Assembly (NCBI GenBank): GCA_000507305.1
Contig: DF241084.1
Span: 1 to 64,000, forward strand
Reading direction: 5' to 3'
Source of the DNA: Breviolum minutum Mf 1.05b.01
Lineage: Eukaryota > Sar > Dinophyceae > Suessiales > Symbiodiniaceae
Length of the DNA: 64,000 nucleotides
Part shown: positions 11,127 through 21,578 of the stretch, one piece after another
Position numbering within the stretch: the first letter of the stretch is position 1
Layout: each line of letters begins with the position of its first letter
Made by a program: the position numbers and the translations under genes
The notes under the pieces: model-generated
What the model saw: the letters and a program-made list of their open reading frames with translations, nothing else
Databases searched by the model: none
What the model was told of the DNA's origin: nothing

Positions 11127-11468
11127 TTAAAAAAATGGGGCATTGTTCGCATTCGGGCGCTTCTTGACGGGCTTCTTCTCTAGGATATGGGCTATGATGG
11201 ATGGCTTTCCCTCGTCATCTGCGCCTTCTGAAGCACCCAATGTTGGGCCTGTCTGAAGTGGAGTATGCAACAATGATTGGGAATTGATATGTCTACTTGG
11301 GATGTAGGTAGACGCTGTAGACGAAAGGCGAATGTGACAATGAGAACACCAAAATTTGTAGCTTTCCCTGTCCCATGGACAGATCTGGCAAGTCCAAAGG
11401 ACATGTCCAGCTTTGGAGCAAGGTCTGCCGTCAGGCCCCGGCTGGTGTAGACGGCAGTTCAACCCCAT
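11127..11468 (-). CDS. Zinc-finger-like coding segment
   Basis: The minus frame carries RPCSKAGHVLWTCQICPW and then CSHCH, giving a C-x2-C-x10-C-x2-C spacing that could bind zinc. It is followed by an acidic/basic tail (GADDEGKPSIIAHILEKKPV). It lies next to the CCCH-like segment at 11431-11577 and may belong to the same gene. It overlaps the plus-strand candidate at 11184-11231, so at least one of the two is wrong or the genes overlap at their ends. Confidence 0.4.
   Translation of the reverse strand: MGLNCRLHQPGPDGRPCSKAGHVLWTCQICPWDRESYKFWCSHCHIRLSSTASTYIPSRHINSQSLLHTPLQTGPTLGASEGADDEGKPSIIAHILEKKPVKKRPNANNAPFF
11184..11231 (+). CDS. Candidate terminal exon joining 10964-11083
   Basis: A pyrimidine-rich acceptor (GGGCTTCTTCTCTAG|GAT) opens DMGYDGWLSLVICAF and TGA in phase 0, consistent with the donor at 11084 (intron of 100 nt). 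The same DNA on the minus strand can encode GADDEGKPSIIAHILEKKP, so the assignment rests on the splice sites and phase. Confidence 0.42.
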   Translation, partial: DMGYDGWLSLVICAF

Positions 11469-11577
11469 GGCTCTGTCTCACCGCATTTTTGCAGATGATG
11501 TTTTTCCTAAGCACACCGAAAAGGCATTTGTTGCCTTTGGTGTGTCCTATCAAGCAGAACTTGCACACCAAATCTTT
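11431..11577 (-). CDS. Degenerate CCCH zinc-finger-like segment
   Basis: The minus frame reads KDLVCKFCLIGHTKGNKCLF, then SHGVELPSTPAGA and TGA. It resembles the common CKFF.xG.C..G..C.F.H form of CCCH fingers, followed by a GxELRxTP-like linker. The second Cys is missing and the final His is replaced. The similarity is from memory of the family pattern, not a search. It could be a relic or a variant finger. Confidence 0.35.
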   Translation of the reverse strand, partial: KDLVCKFCLIGHTKGNKCLFGVLRKNIICKNAVRQSHGVELPSTPAGA

Positions 11578-12124
11578 TCACTGTGGACACAGTGTCTGTG
11601 GTATTTATGGTATGCATTGCGTCTAGGTGAGTGATGAAAACTCAACAATCTGATAAGCACATCTTTGAAATTTCCCAAGCTAGGCCATCATTTACAATGG
11701 AATTGTCTGAATTGACTAGCATTCGCCGAAACATATATCAAACCTTCGCTATTGTTGTAATTTCTCTTGCAAACCTTGCGCTGCCTTGGAGTACCTATTG
11801 CATTTAGGTGGGGGCCCACTACTAAAAGAAAAGGAAAGAGCATGCCAACGGCACTCAAATGTCACAACAGCATGTTTTTTCTTACGATATCTTTTTGGAA
11901 AGCATCCATGTACACATCAAGTGGTGGGTCATGGCCTCGACAGCCGGTTGAAAAAAAAATGCAGCAAGGAAAATTGGATCACTTCCCCTCAGGTTTGGGG
12001 ATGAAAATTCCAACAAGCTGTGAAACTACTGCCTATAGGTCAAACAAATGTTCTTGCCTTTATTTGGGGGCTAAAATATGCAACCATCCGCCCACGGCAA
12101 TGTTCCCGGAACCCATTCAAAAAC

Positions 12125-12290
12125 CTCACCTGAGCAACGTGGAACAAGCCGTGACATGACATTCCATTACATTGATTGTTTCACAGGGATCCTTATCATG
12201 GCTTCTTATAATCTTTAATATAACTGGGTTATACAATCTCCTATATACAGCAAATAACCAGGGTTTTGGTCGCTGCTCAACTGAGCTTTA
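12125..12290. repeat. Family L element
   Basis: Starts CCTGAGCAACGTGG and ends GTCGCTGCTCAACTGAG (inverted ends). The inside carries TGACATTCCATTACATTGAT, CAGGGATCCTTAT and TATACAGCAAATAACCAGGG. Relatives: about 5700-5910, 8985-9240, 13725-13850, 23240-23500, 36000-36090, 37740-37880, 54430-54590, 55300-55390. Confidence 0.65.
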
Positions 12291-12299
12291 TTTAACGTC

Positions 12300-12450
12300 T
12301 ATGGTATCTCAGCTGCCTGCACATTCTGGACCGTCCAAGTGACAGTGGCGGTAAGTGCTGCAATGGCAAGAACTGTTCCCAGGCATCTAAATCCTCCGCA
12401 AAGTTCGTGCAGGGATGACGTTGAACATTCTGGTGATACTTTCGGTCTAC
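12300..12450 (-). CDS. Weak coding-like segment, two frames
   Basis: One minus frame gives a hydrophobic stretch CLGTVLAIAALTATVTW that could be a membrane helix. The other gives AEDLDAWEQFLPLQHLPP. Both close at stops near 12300. No decisive splice sites. Confidence 0.28.
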
Positions 12451-13905
12451 CGAGTCTACCCCCGCCACCCAGGATGCCAGTCACAAATGAAGGTTATAGG
12501 GGCTCCCTACTCAAAATGGAATAATCCTGCTGTTCTTTTACCTTCCATTAGGATCCTTATATTGGCTTGTTATAATTCCTATAGAACTATAGGTAACATA
12601 ATCCCCACACAACTTAACAAACAACCAGGGATCTGATGGTGATTCCAAATCATGACTGTCATGAAACATTGGTGGAAATCACCAAACATCCATCCATTTA
12701 AAAATTGGTTTGTTTAGGGAATTCCAGGCTTGTCAAATTTGGATAATCTTCCCCGACAAAATTTATGTCAGCAAGTCTATTTAAAATTTCTCCCCTCCAA
12801 ACCAACATAGCACCTGCCAGGAGGCCTTCCCAAAAGGAAACCCATCTTCCAACCATCCATTTTCAATATTTTCAGGTGCAAGCTTTTCGTTTCAGGCAAG
12901 TTAAATCTGCTGAAGTTTTTCGACCAAAAAAACGAGGATCGAGTTTCTTTTCATGAACTTTACGATGTGCTTTACAAATTCCGCAGTTGAGTAGTTCCGT
13001 TCATCGATTCCTACTACCCTCTAGTAAACTAAGATAGCAATGGAAAACCACCATTTTTAATAGGAGATACATCGACTCAAATGGTGGATTTCCCAGCCAG
13101 CTATGTTAGTTTACCGGAGTGTATATGGGTGTTTCCTTAAATGGTGCCAAAACACCCCAAAATGATGATTTTTAGTAAGGAAAACCCGTGGTTGTTGGGT
13201 ACCACCATTTTGGGAAACCCCCATATGGTTCGGCATTTTTCAGATCATCCCCACCGCCCCGTTAAAAAATTGCTACTTGGAGGATGGGCTCCCAGGTAAC
13301 CAGGTATCGTAAGTGGTTAGGATCACCCCCATTTATAAGGAATCAATTTTAGGCCGTTTGGAAGGGGTACCACAACCCGATCCTTAGGACCTTCAAATGG
13401 TTATTAACCATGTCATGTACCCAAGTCCTGGGATGATCCTCCAAGTACCAGTCATAAGTGGAGTTATGACTAAGCTATATGAAGGGCCCAAAATACATGG
13501 GAAAGCTTGGGGTCAAAAAAACCCACTGAATAGGGGTTATAAGTACTTGGATGTCCCAGGAAGTTAGTAAAAGGTCAGCAAGTGGGTTGTAACCCTAATA
13601 TATCCCATTTACAAGCAGGTGAAATTCGGTGACATAACCTATATATTTACTAACCATTGATCCTAACTTCCAACGGGGCATCCTAGTACCCCATTTATAA
13701 GTTGAGCCACGAAAAAAAACCCTTATTGCTTTCCATGGAATCCTGGTTGGTTCATAGGGATCCTTATAATGGTTGAATATGATCCCTATATACCTGGGAA
13801 GTTTTTCATCCCCTATATAATCCAACCAACCAGTTTTTTTTCATTGCTCAGTTGAAGTCTGTAAAAAAAACGTGAATCACGTCTCTTGCCAACCCTTAGA
13901 TGTAA

Positions 13906-14048
13906 AATCCCACGATCAACTCAAAGGGACGTTTTGGGAATAAGGCTAACCTAAGATATGCCAAGGTCTCTCCTCCAAGTTGGGAAGATATTCGCTCTCT
14001 TCAAATTGCTCCAGCTGCAGGAGCGACTCCAGCGGACTGGGGACCAAG
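13906..14048 (+). CDS. Probable exon, unrecognised
   Basis: An open plus frame reads TINSKGRFGNKANLRYAKVS, then PPSWEDIRSLQIAPAAGATP and ADWGP, and meets a donor (CCAAG|GTGACA) immediately before a family I element. The product is basic at the N side and Pro/Ala-rich at the end. The start side is undefined: a TAA precedes, and no strong acceptor is seen. Confidence 0.45.
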
Positions 14049-14052
14049 GTGA

Positions 14053-15361
14053 CATGGGGGAGGTAGCCCCCTGTAGCACCTATAAATGGCCCTTATATAC
14101 AAAATATAGGTAACTGGGGTTATATAGGTAACTTTGATAACTTGAATAAGCTTTATACATGGATTTGCTTGGGATCAAAAAACCCTCCTGAGATTGAAAT
14201 AAATGGCATTCTGTTTTTGGGCCCACTTTGTTGTTGTCAACGCCACTGGTGGACCGCCGGTGTCGTTGTGGTTGGTTTTTTGCTCCAAGGAAAGGTTTGT
14301 TTGATTCGACGGATTCATCCAACAGGTTTGGTTACCCCTCTTGAAATTTAACATACTGTTGATTGACAGAATCCTGCACCACCAAGGATGATGATTCTCC
14401 CCATTATTTATAGGGTTTTAACCATCCCGGGTGGTTGTTTGGGATTTCTGAACCATCAACAGTAGGTAGCCGAAATAGCCATATTTGGAAGCCTAAAAGA
14501 TACATTTTCAAAAAGGAACCCATCAATGTTTCAGCATCTATTACAAAGTGCCACTCAGCCATGGAACGGACGTTCGAACTTCGACATTTTTCATACGAAA
14601 CATTCGTCCTCCCCCGAAAGGTTTATAAAGGTTACTGTACCCTCCCTAAAAAACTAGCAGCTCGTTGGCCCCTGAAAATTGATTTCGGACTGGAAGACGG
14701 AATCCTTCTTTTCTTCTTGGGGGTTTCGGCCCGTTTTTTTGTAGGGGGTGTAACCCCAGGAAGTCCAAAGACCAAACTTTGCCCATTGGTAGTAGGGAAT
14801 CCTTTACATGGATCATCCTAAAGACCATTCTTTGTTTGGTCTTGGACTCCCAGGGTAACCATTGCCTGAATGAGTCCATGTTAAAAAATCAGGGGCCCTA
14901 ATGACTCCCAGGAACACCTTTCCAATGATTGACCGAAGCTCCGGGCCACTGGGCCCAGGTCGCGTTTCAAACGCTTTGATCCATCAAATTGGGATGAAAA
15001 ACCCGCAGAGTTTTCAGGATTTGCGAGGTTTTTTTGGTGCCCTTTAGTAAAGCAGCAAAAAAAAGAGGTGGATGTTCAAGAAAAAACAGGGGGTGGATTA
15101 TCGACATATCATCGACAAGAACAGGAGTATCATCATTTGAAGCCCCGAAACGTGATGTTTACAACCCTCCCAAAAGAGAGACATTCATCTGGTATACGAT
15201 CTGTGGCAACATGCTTCCCAAGATGTATACGGGACAAATCTGATACCTTGTGTACCTGTACCCAACGGATCCATGTATCCTACATGTACCATATTTTGCC
15301 ATTAAAAACCAACCGGATGTAGGTAAATATACCAGTCCCACGGATCCGTCATGGGGTAGAT
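14053..15361. repeat. Repeat block: I, D, B-like, H copies
   Basis: Family I at about 14080-14130, D at 14351-14465, a B-like remnant around 14640-14760 and H at 15267-15348. A weak minus frame near 14520-14620 (MAEWHFVIDAETLMG) is possibly coding but is not called. Confidence 0.5.
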
Positions 15362-15442
15362 TTTTTTGGGGTCCAACAGGCTGATACAGAGGCATAGGCA
15401 CCACCTCATCTCCTCTGGCAACATGCGACTTGCAGCCGACAT
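15362..15442 (-). CDS. Weak coding-like segment with ATG
   Basis: A minus ATG in the context GCAGCCGCCATG opens MSAASRMLPEEMRWCLCLCI and SLLDP. The ATG sits in the loop of a perfect 10-bp palindrome (CTTGCAGCCG / CGGCTGCAAG, about 15431-15456). The downstream frame runs into a family H element. Function unknown. Confidence 0.3.
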
Positions 15443-15479
15443 GGCGGCTGCAAGTTTGTTTGTGACTTATTCTGCGGGC

Positions 15480-17559
15480 TACTTGGATCTCCTGTTGGAA
15501 TTTAGGATCAATGGTTAGGATCAATGGGTTATTTCACCTACCTATAAATGGGATATTCCTTAGGGTTATAACCCACTGATCCTAACCATTGATCTTAACT
15601 TCCTGGCACATCCAAGTAAGGGTAAAGGTGTTGTTATTTAAAGTTTAGCTTCTCTGTATTCACCCTTCCTCCCAGAATCATGGTTCAGTGAAAAATGGGT
15701 TCCTCCAATAGAAGCGTTATATTTCAAATTTTCGCCATTTTCCCACTGAACCACGACTATGGGAGAAAGTGTAAATGCTTGGAACCACCCCTTGAGGCAA
15801 AATTCTGGACATCAACCTATTTTTGACCCATGAAAAAATCTATTGAATCTATTGTGAAGTTCACCTCTCCTCGGATCTCGTCATACAACTGGAGTTATAT
15901 AACCTCCATAAATGGCCTACAATGAATAGGTAACTGCCTGGAACTCCAAACAATCATTTTTAAATGGATGGATGGATGTTTGGTGATTCAATCATCCATT
16001 TTTAATCTAGTCAAAGAGTTTGGGGTTCCCATCATCCAATTGATAGCCAAGCATTTATGGCCATGGACGGCCATCAGCTTCCAGGTGAACCTTTCAACCG
16101 AATTTTTCCCCTAATAAACGCCTAAGGCGAATGCGGTGTCAAAGATTCGGATCACTCCCGTCAGTTACCGTCGGGGTAAACAATGTAAATGGCATACACC
16201 CCTGAAATTTAACACAGCCCCTGAAAATAGGCAATCCCAAAAGGAAACTCATCTTCCAACCATCATTTTTCAGGGGCTATGTTAAATTTCCGGGGTGTAT
16301 ATCCTGGGTACCTCAAACAGGTCACTTGACATGAAAATGGGTTGGCTATCAATTGGATGACTCACCAAATCATGACTGTCATTAAAAGACGGACTGAAAT
16401 CACCATTTCCATCCATTCAACAATTGGTTGTTTAAGGGTTCCAGGTATAAATATCTTTGAAGTCACTGCTATCTAATTGACTTTTCTCATGTTTTGATAC
16501 CCTCTGGTAAACTAACATGGCAATAGAACATGGACCTTCTGAAGATGTATTCCCTATTGAAAATGGGGATTTTCCATTGCCATGTTAGTTTTCCAAAGGG
16601 TAAACATCTGCCATGACAACGGTGTCATTTCTTTCCAAGCTGATCTGTAAGCTGCGGGAAATTTTGGAGTTCATCCTGCCGGTTCAGGCCTTCAGTGACT
16701 AGCTGGTGGTTAGTAAGGCCTTCTCTGTGAGGGCTATATATATATACGTGGAAGTTGAAACATCCATTTACAAATGGTTGTTTCCATTGGATGATGAACC
16801 AAATCTTTACATGAAAAAAATGTTGTTTCACCATTTCGACTCATTTAAAACTGGTTGCATATATATTGTTGATGGAAGAAATCCTGCTAACCGGTTGAGG
16901 TTGGTAGTTTAACCCATTCTTTACAAGGCTCTATGCATCCCAGGTGGTTAGCCGGATTTCTGAACCATCAACCGGGTTCAACCGTATGTATATTTAGCGC
17001 TAGGACAGGATGTCCATGATCAAAGAACTCTAAATCTGGGAATTATTGGGCAAGTAAGCTTATTCATCTTATCAACATACTGAATCATACCTTGAGTTGA
17101 CCACCCCACCTAGAAACAATCACCACCAGAATCATCATATTTGATTGGTTCGGGGATCCAAATCATACCCTTGAAAAAAAAACACACAAAAAAGTACGTA
17201 CCCTCTCTGAAACGAACAGCAATTGAAACGCCCCTGAAACACCCCAAAAGGAAGGCATCATCTTCCAGTCCCATCCATTTTCAGGTGCGAGCTTAGTTAG
17301 TTTCAGCGAGTGTATCAGGTTGCTGTCGAAGGCTTTTTAGGCCCAGGCACCAAATTCTTGTTTCTCTTGGATTTGCCACTCTTCAATGCTGCCAGGAAAA
17401 AGTTCAAACAAAAACCTGATCCCTTGAATGGTGGTGAACGATGGTGATTTATCATGGTACAATCCGTAAACAAACACCCCCAAAACAACAAATCCAAGAA
17501 GTACATCTTCATTCATGGTCCATTTTCCATCGCATTGTTTTTGAAATTAGAGATCCTTA
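15480..17559. repeat. Repeat block: E, O, K, B, A, D, G copies
   Basis: E at 15480-15618, O at about 15660-15772, B at 16195-16299, K at about 16347-16450 and 16780-16860, A at 16498-16602, D at about 16866-16973, B at 17199-17314 and G at about 17366-17500. No coding segment seen. Confidence 0.65.
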
Positions 17560-17805
17560 TTATGTCAATGGCTTATTATAGACAGTCTCAATATAACTAG
17601 CTAGCTTAGTATAATCCAAAGATTCTTCTGGCTCGCCCTGCGAAAGTTGGTGGATTTTTTCAGGGAAACTCTCCAAATTCCAACGATTGATTGGTTCCCC
17701 AACGATCTCTTCTTCCACTCGCACCTTCAACCGTGGTCCGTTTGGAGCTGGGGGGTGGTTACCGGGACGACTACTTGAAGGTTCCTCAAAAAAAAACGAT
17801 GACAT
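17560..17805 (-). CDS. Probable exon, acidic/Pro-rich unknown protein
   Basis: The minus frame from ATG at 17805 reads MSSFFFEEPSSSRPGNHPPA, then RLKVRVEEEIVGEPINRWNL, then HQLSQGEPEESLDYTKLASY. An acceptor option (TATCTCAG) lies just upstream of the ATG. Charge pattern and composition are clearly protein-like. A family K element lies immediately upstream (17850-17935). No domain recognised. Confidence 0.55.
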   Translation of the reverse strand: MSSFFFEEPSSSRPGNHPPAPNGPRLKVRVEEEIVGEPINRWNLESFPEKIHQLSQGEPEESLDYTKLASYIETVYNKPLT

Positions 17806-18598
17806 CTTCTTGGAAGCTGAGATAGGCCATGAATTGATAAATTGATAATGGTTGGCTATCATTTGGATGATGAAATAAATGATAACTAAAGAAAATTTGG
17901 GTGTTTCACCATTTACATTCATTTAATATTAGGGTTCAAAGTTCATTTAATGATAAAGATATATGATGGACATAAGCAACAATGAATGAAATCCATCATT
18001 CACCAAATTTTTAAATCCCCACCCAACATGTTTACGAAAGAAACAACATGTGAAAAAAACACCAGTCTTTCCGGTGGTGGCGCTTGCTCAGCGTCATCAT
18101 CCCTCTTTTAAAAACATGTAGTCATGCAGTAATAGGTCCCCTAACTGTTGTAAGTGGACTTGCTACTGTTGATGGAAGAAATCCTAAACAACCACCGGAG
18201 ATAGAAATTTCCATGCAAATAGTGGTAGATTCTCCATATCAACTGGTGCTCGCCGGATTTCTGAACCATCAACAGTAGTTATATATGACTCATACCCTAT
18301 TACAACTAAGGTGATGAACCTAATTGTTGGGTTTCTTGGAGTGACACATCTCATTTACAACTGGGGATTTCCGCCCCTTGCCATGGCACCAACCATATAT
18401 CCTATATATCATGGCCCCCCTTAACCAGAACTATCCCCACCACACAAAAAAAATGATTTCTCGGGGTTATTTGCCACCATTGTTCCCTTTTCTGAAGCCG
18501 AAAAAATTATTCACCCCTGTTTCTGGTGGTTCTTTTTTGCCCCGGGGGGCCATGAATTTTCTTGCACCAAACCATAAAGGCACTGGTGACTCACTCAC

Positions 18599-18679
18599 CA
18601 CGGTTCCCCGCGGGTCCACCTCGGTTTCCGGATGCTCCAATACCAAATCGGCATGACTCCCGACAATAAAGACTAAGGC
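18599..18679 (-). CDS. Internal exon, unrecognised
   Basis: The acceptor GCACCTGAG|GCC and a perfect donor GTG|GTGAGT enclose 27 codons: ALVFIVGSHADLVLEHPETE, then VDPRGTV. Phase is 0 on both sides. The start ALVFIVGS is strand-like. The open frame continues past the donor to 18467, but the splice site makes that unlikely to be coding. A family F element lies upstream (18688-18840). Confidence 0.62.
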
Positions 18680-19525
18680 CTCAGGTGCTTGGAGGATCAT
18701 CCCAATTAGTAAGTTAGATAGTAACCTCCATTTGTAAGCCACTTAGGCCATTTGGAAGGGGAACAAATAACAACCCGATCCTTAGAGGACTTATAAACCA
18801 TAGTTATGAACCACTTCCTAAATGGGATGATCCTCCAAATGCTGCGGTGGTCAAATCAAGGCACCTTAGCCTAAGGTGGGCCTAAAAAACCAGTTGGATC
18901 CAGTGGAGTGACATGGGTTACCGCCCCTATAAATGGCACTATAAATGGGTACCTGGGTTTTTTTCACCCCTATAAATGGGTGGAACTTTTCATGTTTTTC
19001 AACTCTAAATGATTTTTACCACCATAGACCACCGAAAAACGCAAATGGAACTGTGAGGATGGAAAGATGTGTTTTAGGGGCGTCCAAAACTCTCTGAAAG
19101 TTGATGCTTGCGGGTTGGTAGGACCCTAAGTGTCTCTACAGGCCTATGGGCTAGCCCAGACCCATGAATTCCAAGAAAAAGACACATAGATGGTTGGGTC
19201 TCTCACAACATCAGGATTATGATTATTGGAATATATCTATGGGATTTGTTTATAAGGGTAAAAAGAAAGGTTTTCTCTCCCAGGGCTGACTCCGATGCTG
19301 CCATTTGTTATGGCGAAGCTGGTGTGAGGATGCCGTTTTGGCCTTGGCAAAACATTTAAAAAAAAACATCAAATTCCATCTGGGTTAGCAAAGAAGTGTC
19401 CACATGACATATCACATCGCTACATCATCTAAATGATACATTGTAAAAAAAAAACATAAATCTAAAAATGAATCATATATCAAATATCACCAAAAAAATC
19501 ACAAGCATTGCAGATGTGCAAGACT
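18680..19525. repeat. Family F and I sequence, then unassigned DNA
   Basis: F at 18688-18840 and I pieces at about 18900-18980. From 18980 to 19525 I see no repeat family and no gene; the sequence is AT-rich with several A-runs. Confidence 0.45.
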
Positions 19526-19649
19526 TCAGGATGTATGATGTAGGCTTAGATTGCAAATTTGCAAAACATCATTTTCTTCCACTGTTGGGAATGGTTGCGG
19601 AGGATGTAGTGGTGTCACCGCAAATGCACGGTGAACTAAACTCACACAA

Positions 19650-19924
19650 AACCCTGCCGGAGGTATTTCTGAGCAGGTTTCTTCCCACGCTCCACAAAAG
19701 CGCCAAGAAACGATGTAGCCGCCGTTGTCCCAGTTCCTGGTGTGCATCTCGAACTGGAAGGTCTGCTCCTTCAACAAAGTGTTGATGGCCTCCGCACTTT
19801 CCATAGGAGCATTCCTTCTGCTGATCCAAACGCTGTACCGCTGTGGTTTGGAAGACGACATTGCTCTAATAGCCCCCTCCGCAGAACGCTGCTCGCTCCT
19901 GTGGATTGGCTCAAATTCGCCCAT
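19650..19924 (-). CDS. Probable exon, unrecognised
   Basis: The minus frame reads EFEPIHRSEQRSAEGAIRAM, then QRYSVWISRRNAPMESAEAI, then TFQFEMHTRNWDNGGYIVSW and CGAWEETCSEIPP. Alternation of strand- and helix-like segments and Trp use suggest a folded domain. The frame stays open to 19526, but the last third looks less protein-like. A TAA lies just before the first ATG, so the 5' side is either a start or an acceptor near 19935. Family not recognised. Confidence 0.58.
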
Positions 19925-20004
19925 TCTTCTTTACTAAAGTTGAGGATTTCGCGCGTGGATGCGCGTGGTATCTTTTGACATCTTGAGCCCGTAGGAATGG
20001 TTGG

Positions 20005-20118
20005 TCAGTTGCCACCCACATCCACATCCATAGATCCATCGGAACGAACAAATGCTAAGTAAAGAGGTGATGCTGAAACACCGAAACACCCACATTCAGC
20101 CTTCAGCTTTTCATCCGG
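20005..20118 (-). CDS. Terminal exon following a possible 22-nt intron
   Basis: The minus frame reads PDEKLKAECGCFGVSASPLY, then LAFVRSDGSMDVDVGGN and TGA. It follows a possible acceptor (TTTACCCTGAG|CCG) only 22 nt after a good donor (20140). Removing those 22 nt restores one frame in phase 0, while reading through meets TGA. Function unknown. Confidence 0.5.
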   Translation of the reverse strand, partial: PDEKLKAECGCFGVSASPLYLAFVRSDGSMDVDVGGN

Positions 20119-20140
20119 CTCAGGGTAAAATTTGGCTCAC

Positions 20141-20200
20141 CTTCACATCATGTGTTTCATCTTCAAAGCATCGATGTTGGGTAAGGATGAAGCTCTTCCA
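20141..20200 (-). CDS. Exon upstream of a possible 22-nt intron
   Basis: CAACAG|TGG to AAG|GTGAGC gives 20 codons, WKSFILTQHRCFEDETHDVK, in phase 0 at both ends. It lies beside a family M remnant (20211). Pairs with 20005-20118. Confidence 0.48.
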
Positions 20201-20210
20201 CTGTTGATTA

Positions 20211-21195
20211 TGGCTGGTCAACCGGGGTTTTCCGGGGCCACGTACCCCCCCGCAGAAATAAGGGTTTCATAAGGTTGTTTTTCAGGGATGATTGGGAGAC
20301 TTTGAACATTCTGGGTGATACTGTTGGTGGTTTTCCTGGATTTGCATAAGATGCTTGGAAAAAGTGAAACATATTATCCCAAATGGTGGGTCGTGCACTC
20401 ATGGCTGATGAAATAATTCCTAAATACCATGCCTGAAACTAATAGCTCCCCCCCCCAAAAAGACTACTTTCCTTTTCGGAAAGCCAATTTTCAGGGCGAA
20501 CTGTAAAGCCTTTAGGGAGAACATAAACTGAAAAAAACTGGATGGATATTATTGATTCACCTTATGATCCCCTACAAACTAAATTATCCAGGGTCAACTG
20601 GTCACTGCTCCTTTGTCTTAATGGATTAGTGGGTGTGGTCTCCAGAAATTAGGTACCCAAATCCATCTAAATTCCAAATCACATGATGCCTTTTTTCGTG
20701 TTTTTATTTTTTGTTGTTGGGTAAACTTGACCATAATTCGCCACCCCAAAGTTTTTTCTTGGATTTCTAGTTGGTGGTTGAACCAACCCATCTGAAAGAT
20801 ATTAGTCAAATTGTATCATTTCCCCAGGTGAGGGTGAAAATAAACAATCTTTAAAACCACCACCTAGATTTGCATAAGATGCTTGGAAAAAAGATAAACA
20901 TATTCCATAAATGGTGGTTTGATGGTGCTTTACCATGGTACAAAGTAAACAATCAGCCTTAAACAAAGAAAAGACGATGACTATAGCCACATTTATCCCA
21001 TCAAAACTCAATCGTGCAGTCAAATGGAATACTATCGCTAATCCACTCATAACTCAATATTTTCAACAGGTTGTAGTAGGACAAAATGTGGGATGCTGAT
21101 TAGCTAGGGGCTTCTGATTAATAAACAGTTTAGTTGAAATTATTCTAAAACCCCGAATTGCTTAGGGTGATCGGAATAAAAACAAGTTGGACTAA
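20211..21195. repeat. Repeat block: M, G, B-like, C inside G
   Basis: An M piece at 20211-20285, G at about 20339-20410 and a B-like element at about 20430-20520. C at 20767-20867 interrupts a G element: CTTGGATTT on the left resumes as ATTTGCATAAGATGC on the right, with ATTT present on both sides. Confidence 0.6.
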
Positions 21196-21578
21196 TCAGG
21201 ATCCCACGTTGACCCCGTAGGTCTTGAGATATGCCTCCTTATAAACCCTCAGGAAACTATCCCGTAACAAACACGGCCACCAGTGGCAACAAGGGACATC
21301 TGGCGCATGGACGTGGATCGAGGAGAGCCAAAAAGTCCTTGGTTCATGATGTGGTTTGGGATCCCAACCACCGAGTTGTAGAGGGATCATGCGCCAATGA
21401 AAGGATCCTAATGGAAGGTAAAAAAAAAGGCTTCAAAGTCGTGGCTCTCAGAAAGTTCCAGAAGGTCATCATAGTTATTTTTCCAGATGGGAATGCAGGG
21501 CGGGTATCACCAAATGATGGGCCCCATGAAACCCATCTCATTTTAGGTGCCCCGAAAAACCGGGCCAAAAAATCATAA
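21196..21578. CDS. Coding-like segment, strand unresolved
   Basis: Plus: SGNKGHLAHGRGSRRAKKSL, then KKKGFKVVALRKFQKVIIVI and FPDGNAGRVSPNDG. Minus: the acceptor CATGCGCCAG opens VPCCHWWPCLLRDSFLRVYK and EAYLKTYGVNVGS to TGA. Both readings look protein-like, and I cannot choose without expression or homology data. Confidence 0.38.

Larger units (their letters stand above)
11578..13905. repeat. Repeat block with one weak coding patch
   Basis: Copies include L at 12125-12290 and 12540-12640, K at about 12640-12735, B at about 12790-12905, A at 13015-13123, a TGGGTGTTT-headed element at 13127-13230, F at 13274-13447, E at 13544-13688 and L at about 13725-13850. A C-like relic lies at 11905-12020. 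The only coding-like part is 12300-12450 (listed separately). Confidence 0.6.

Noticed and set aside
11767..12159. 130-codon plus frame
   Set aside because: The second half lies in a C-like relic and an L element, and no splice site supports the first half.
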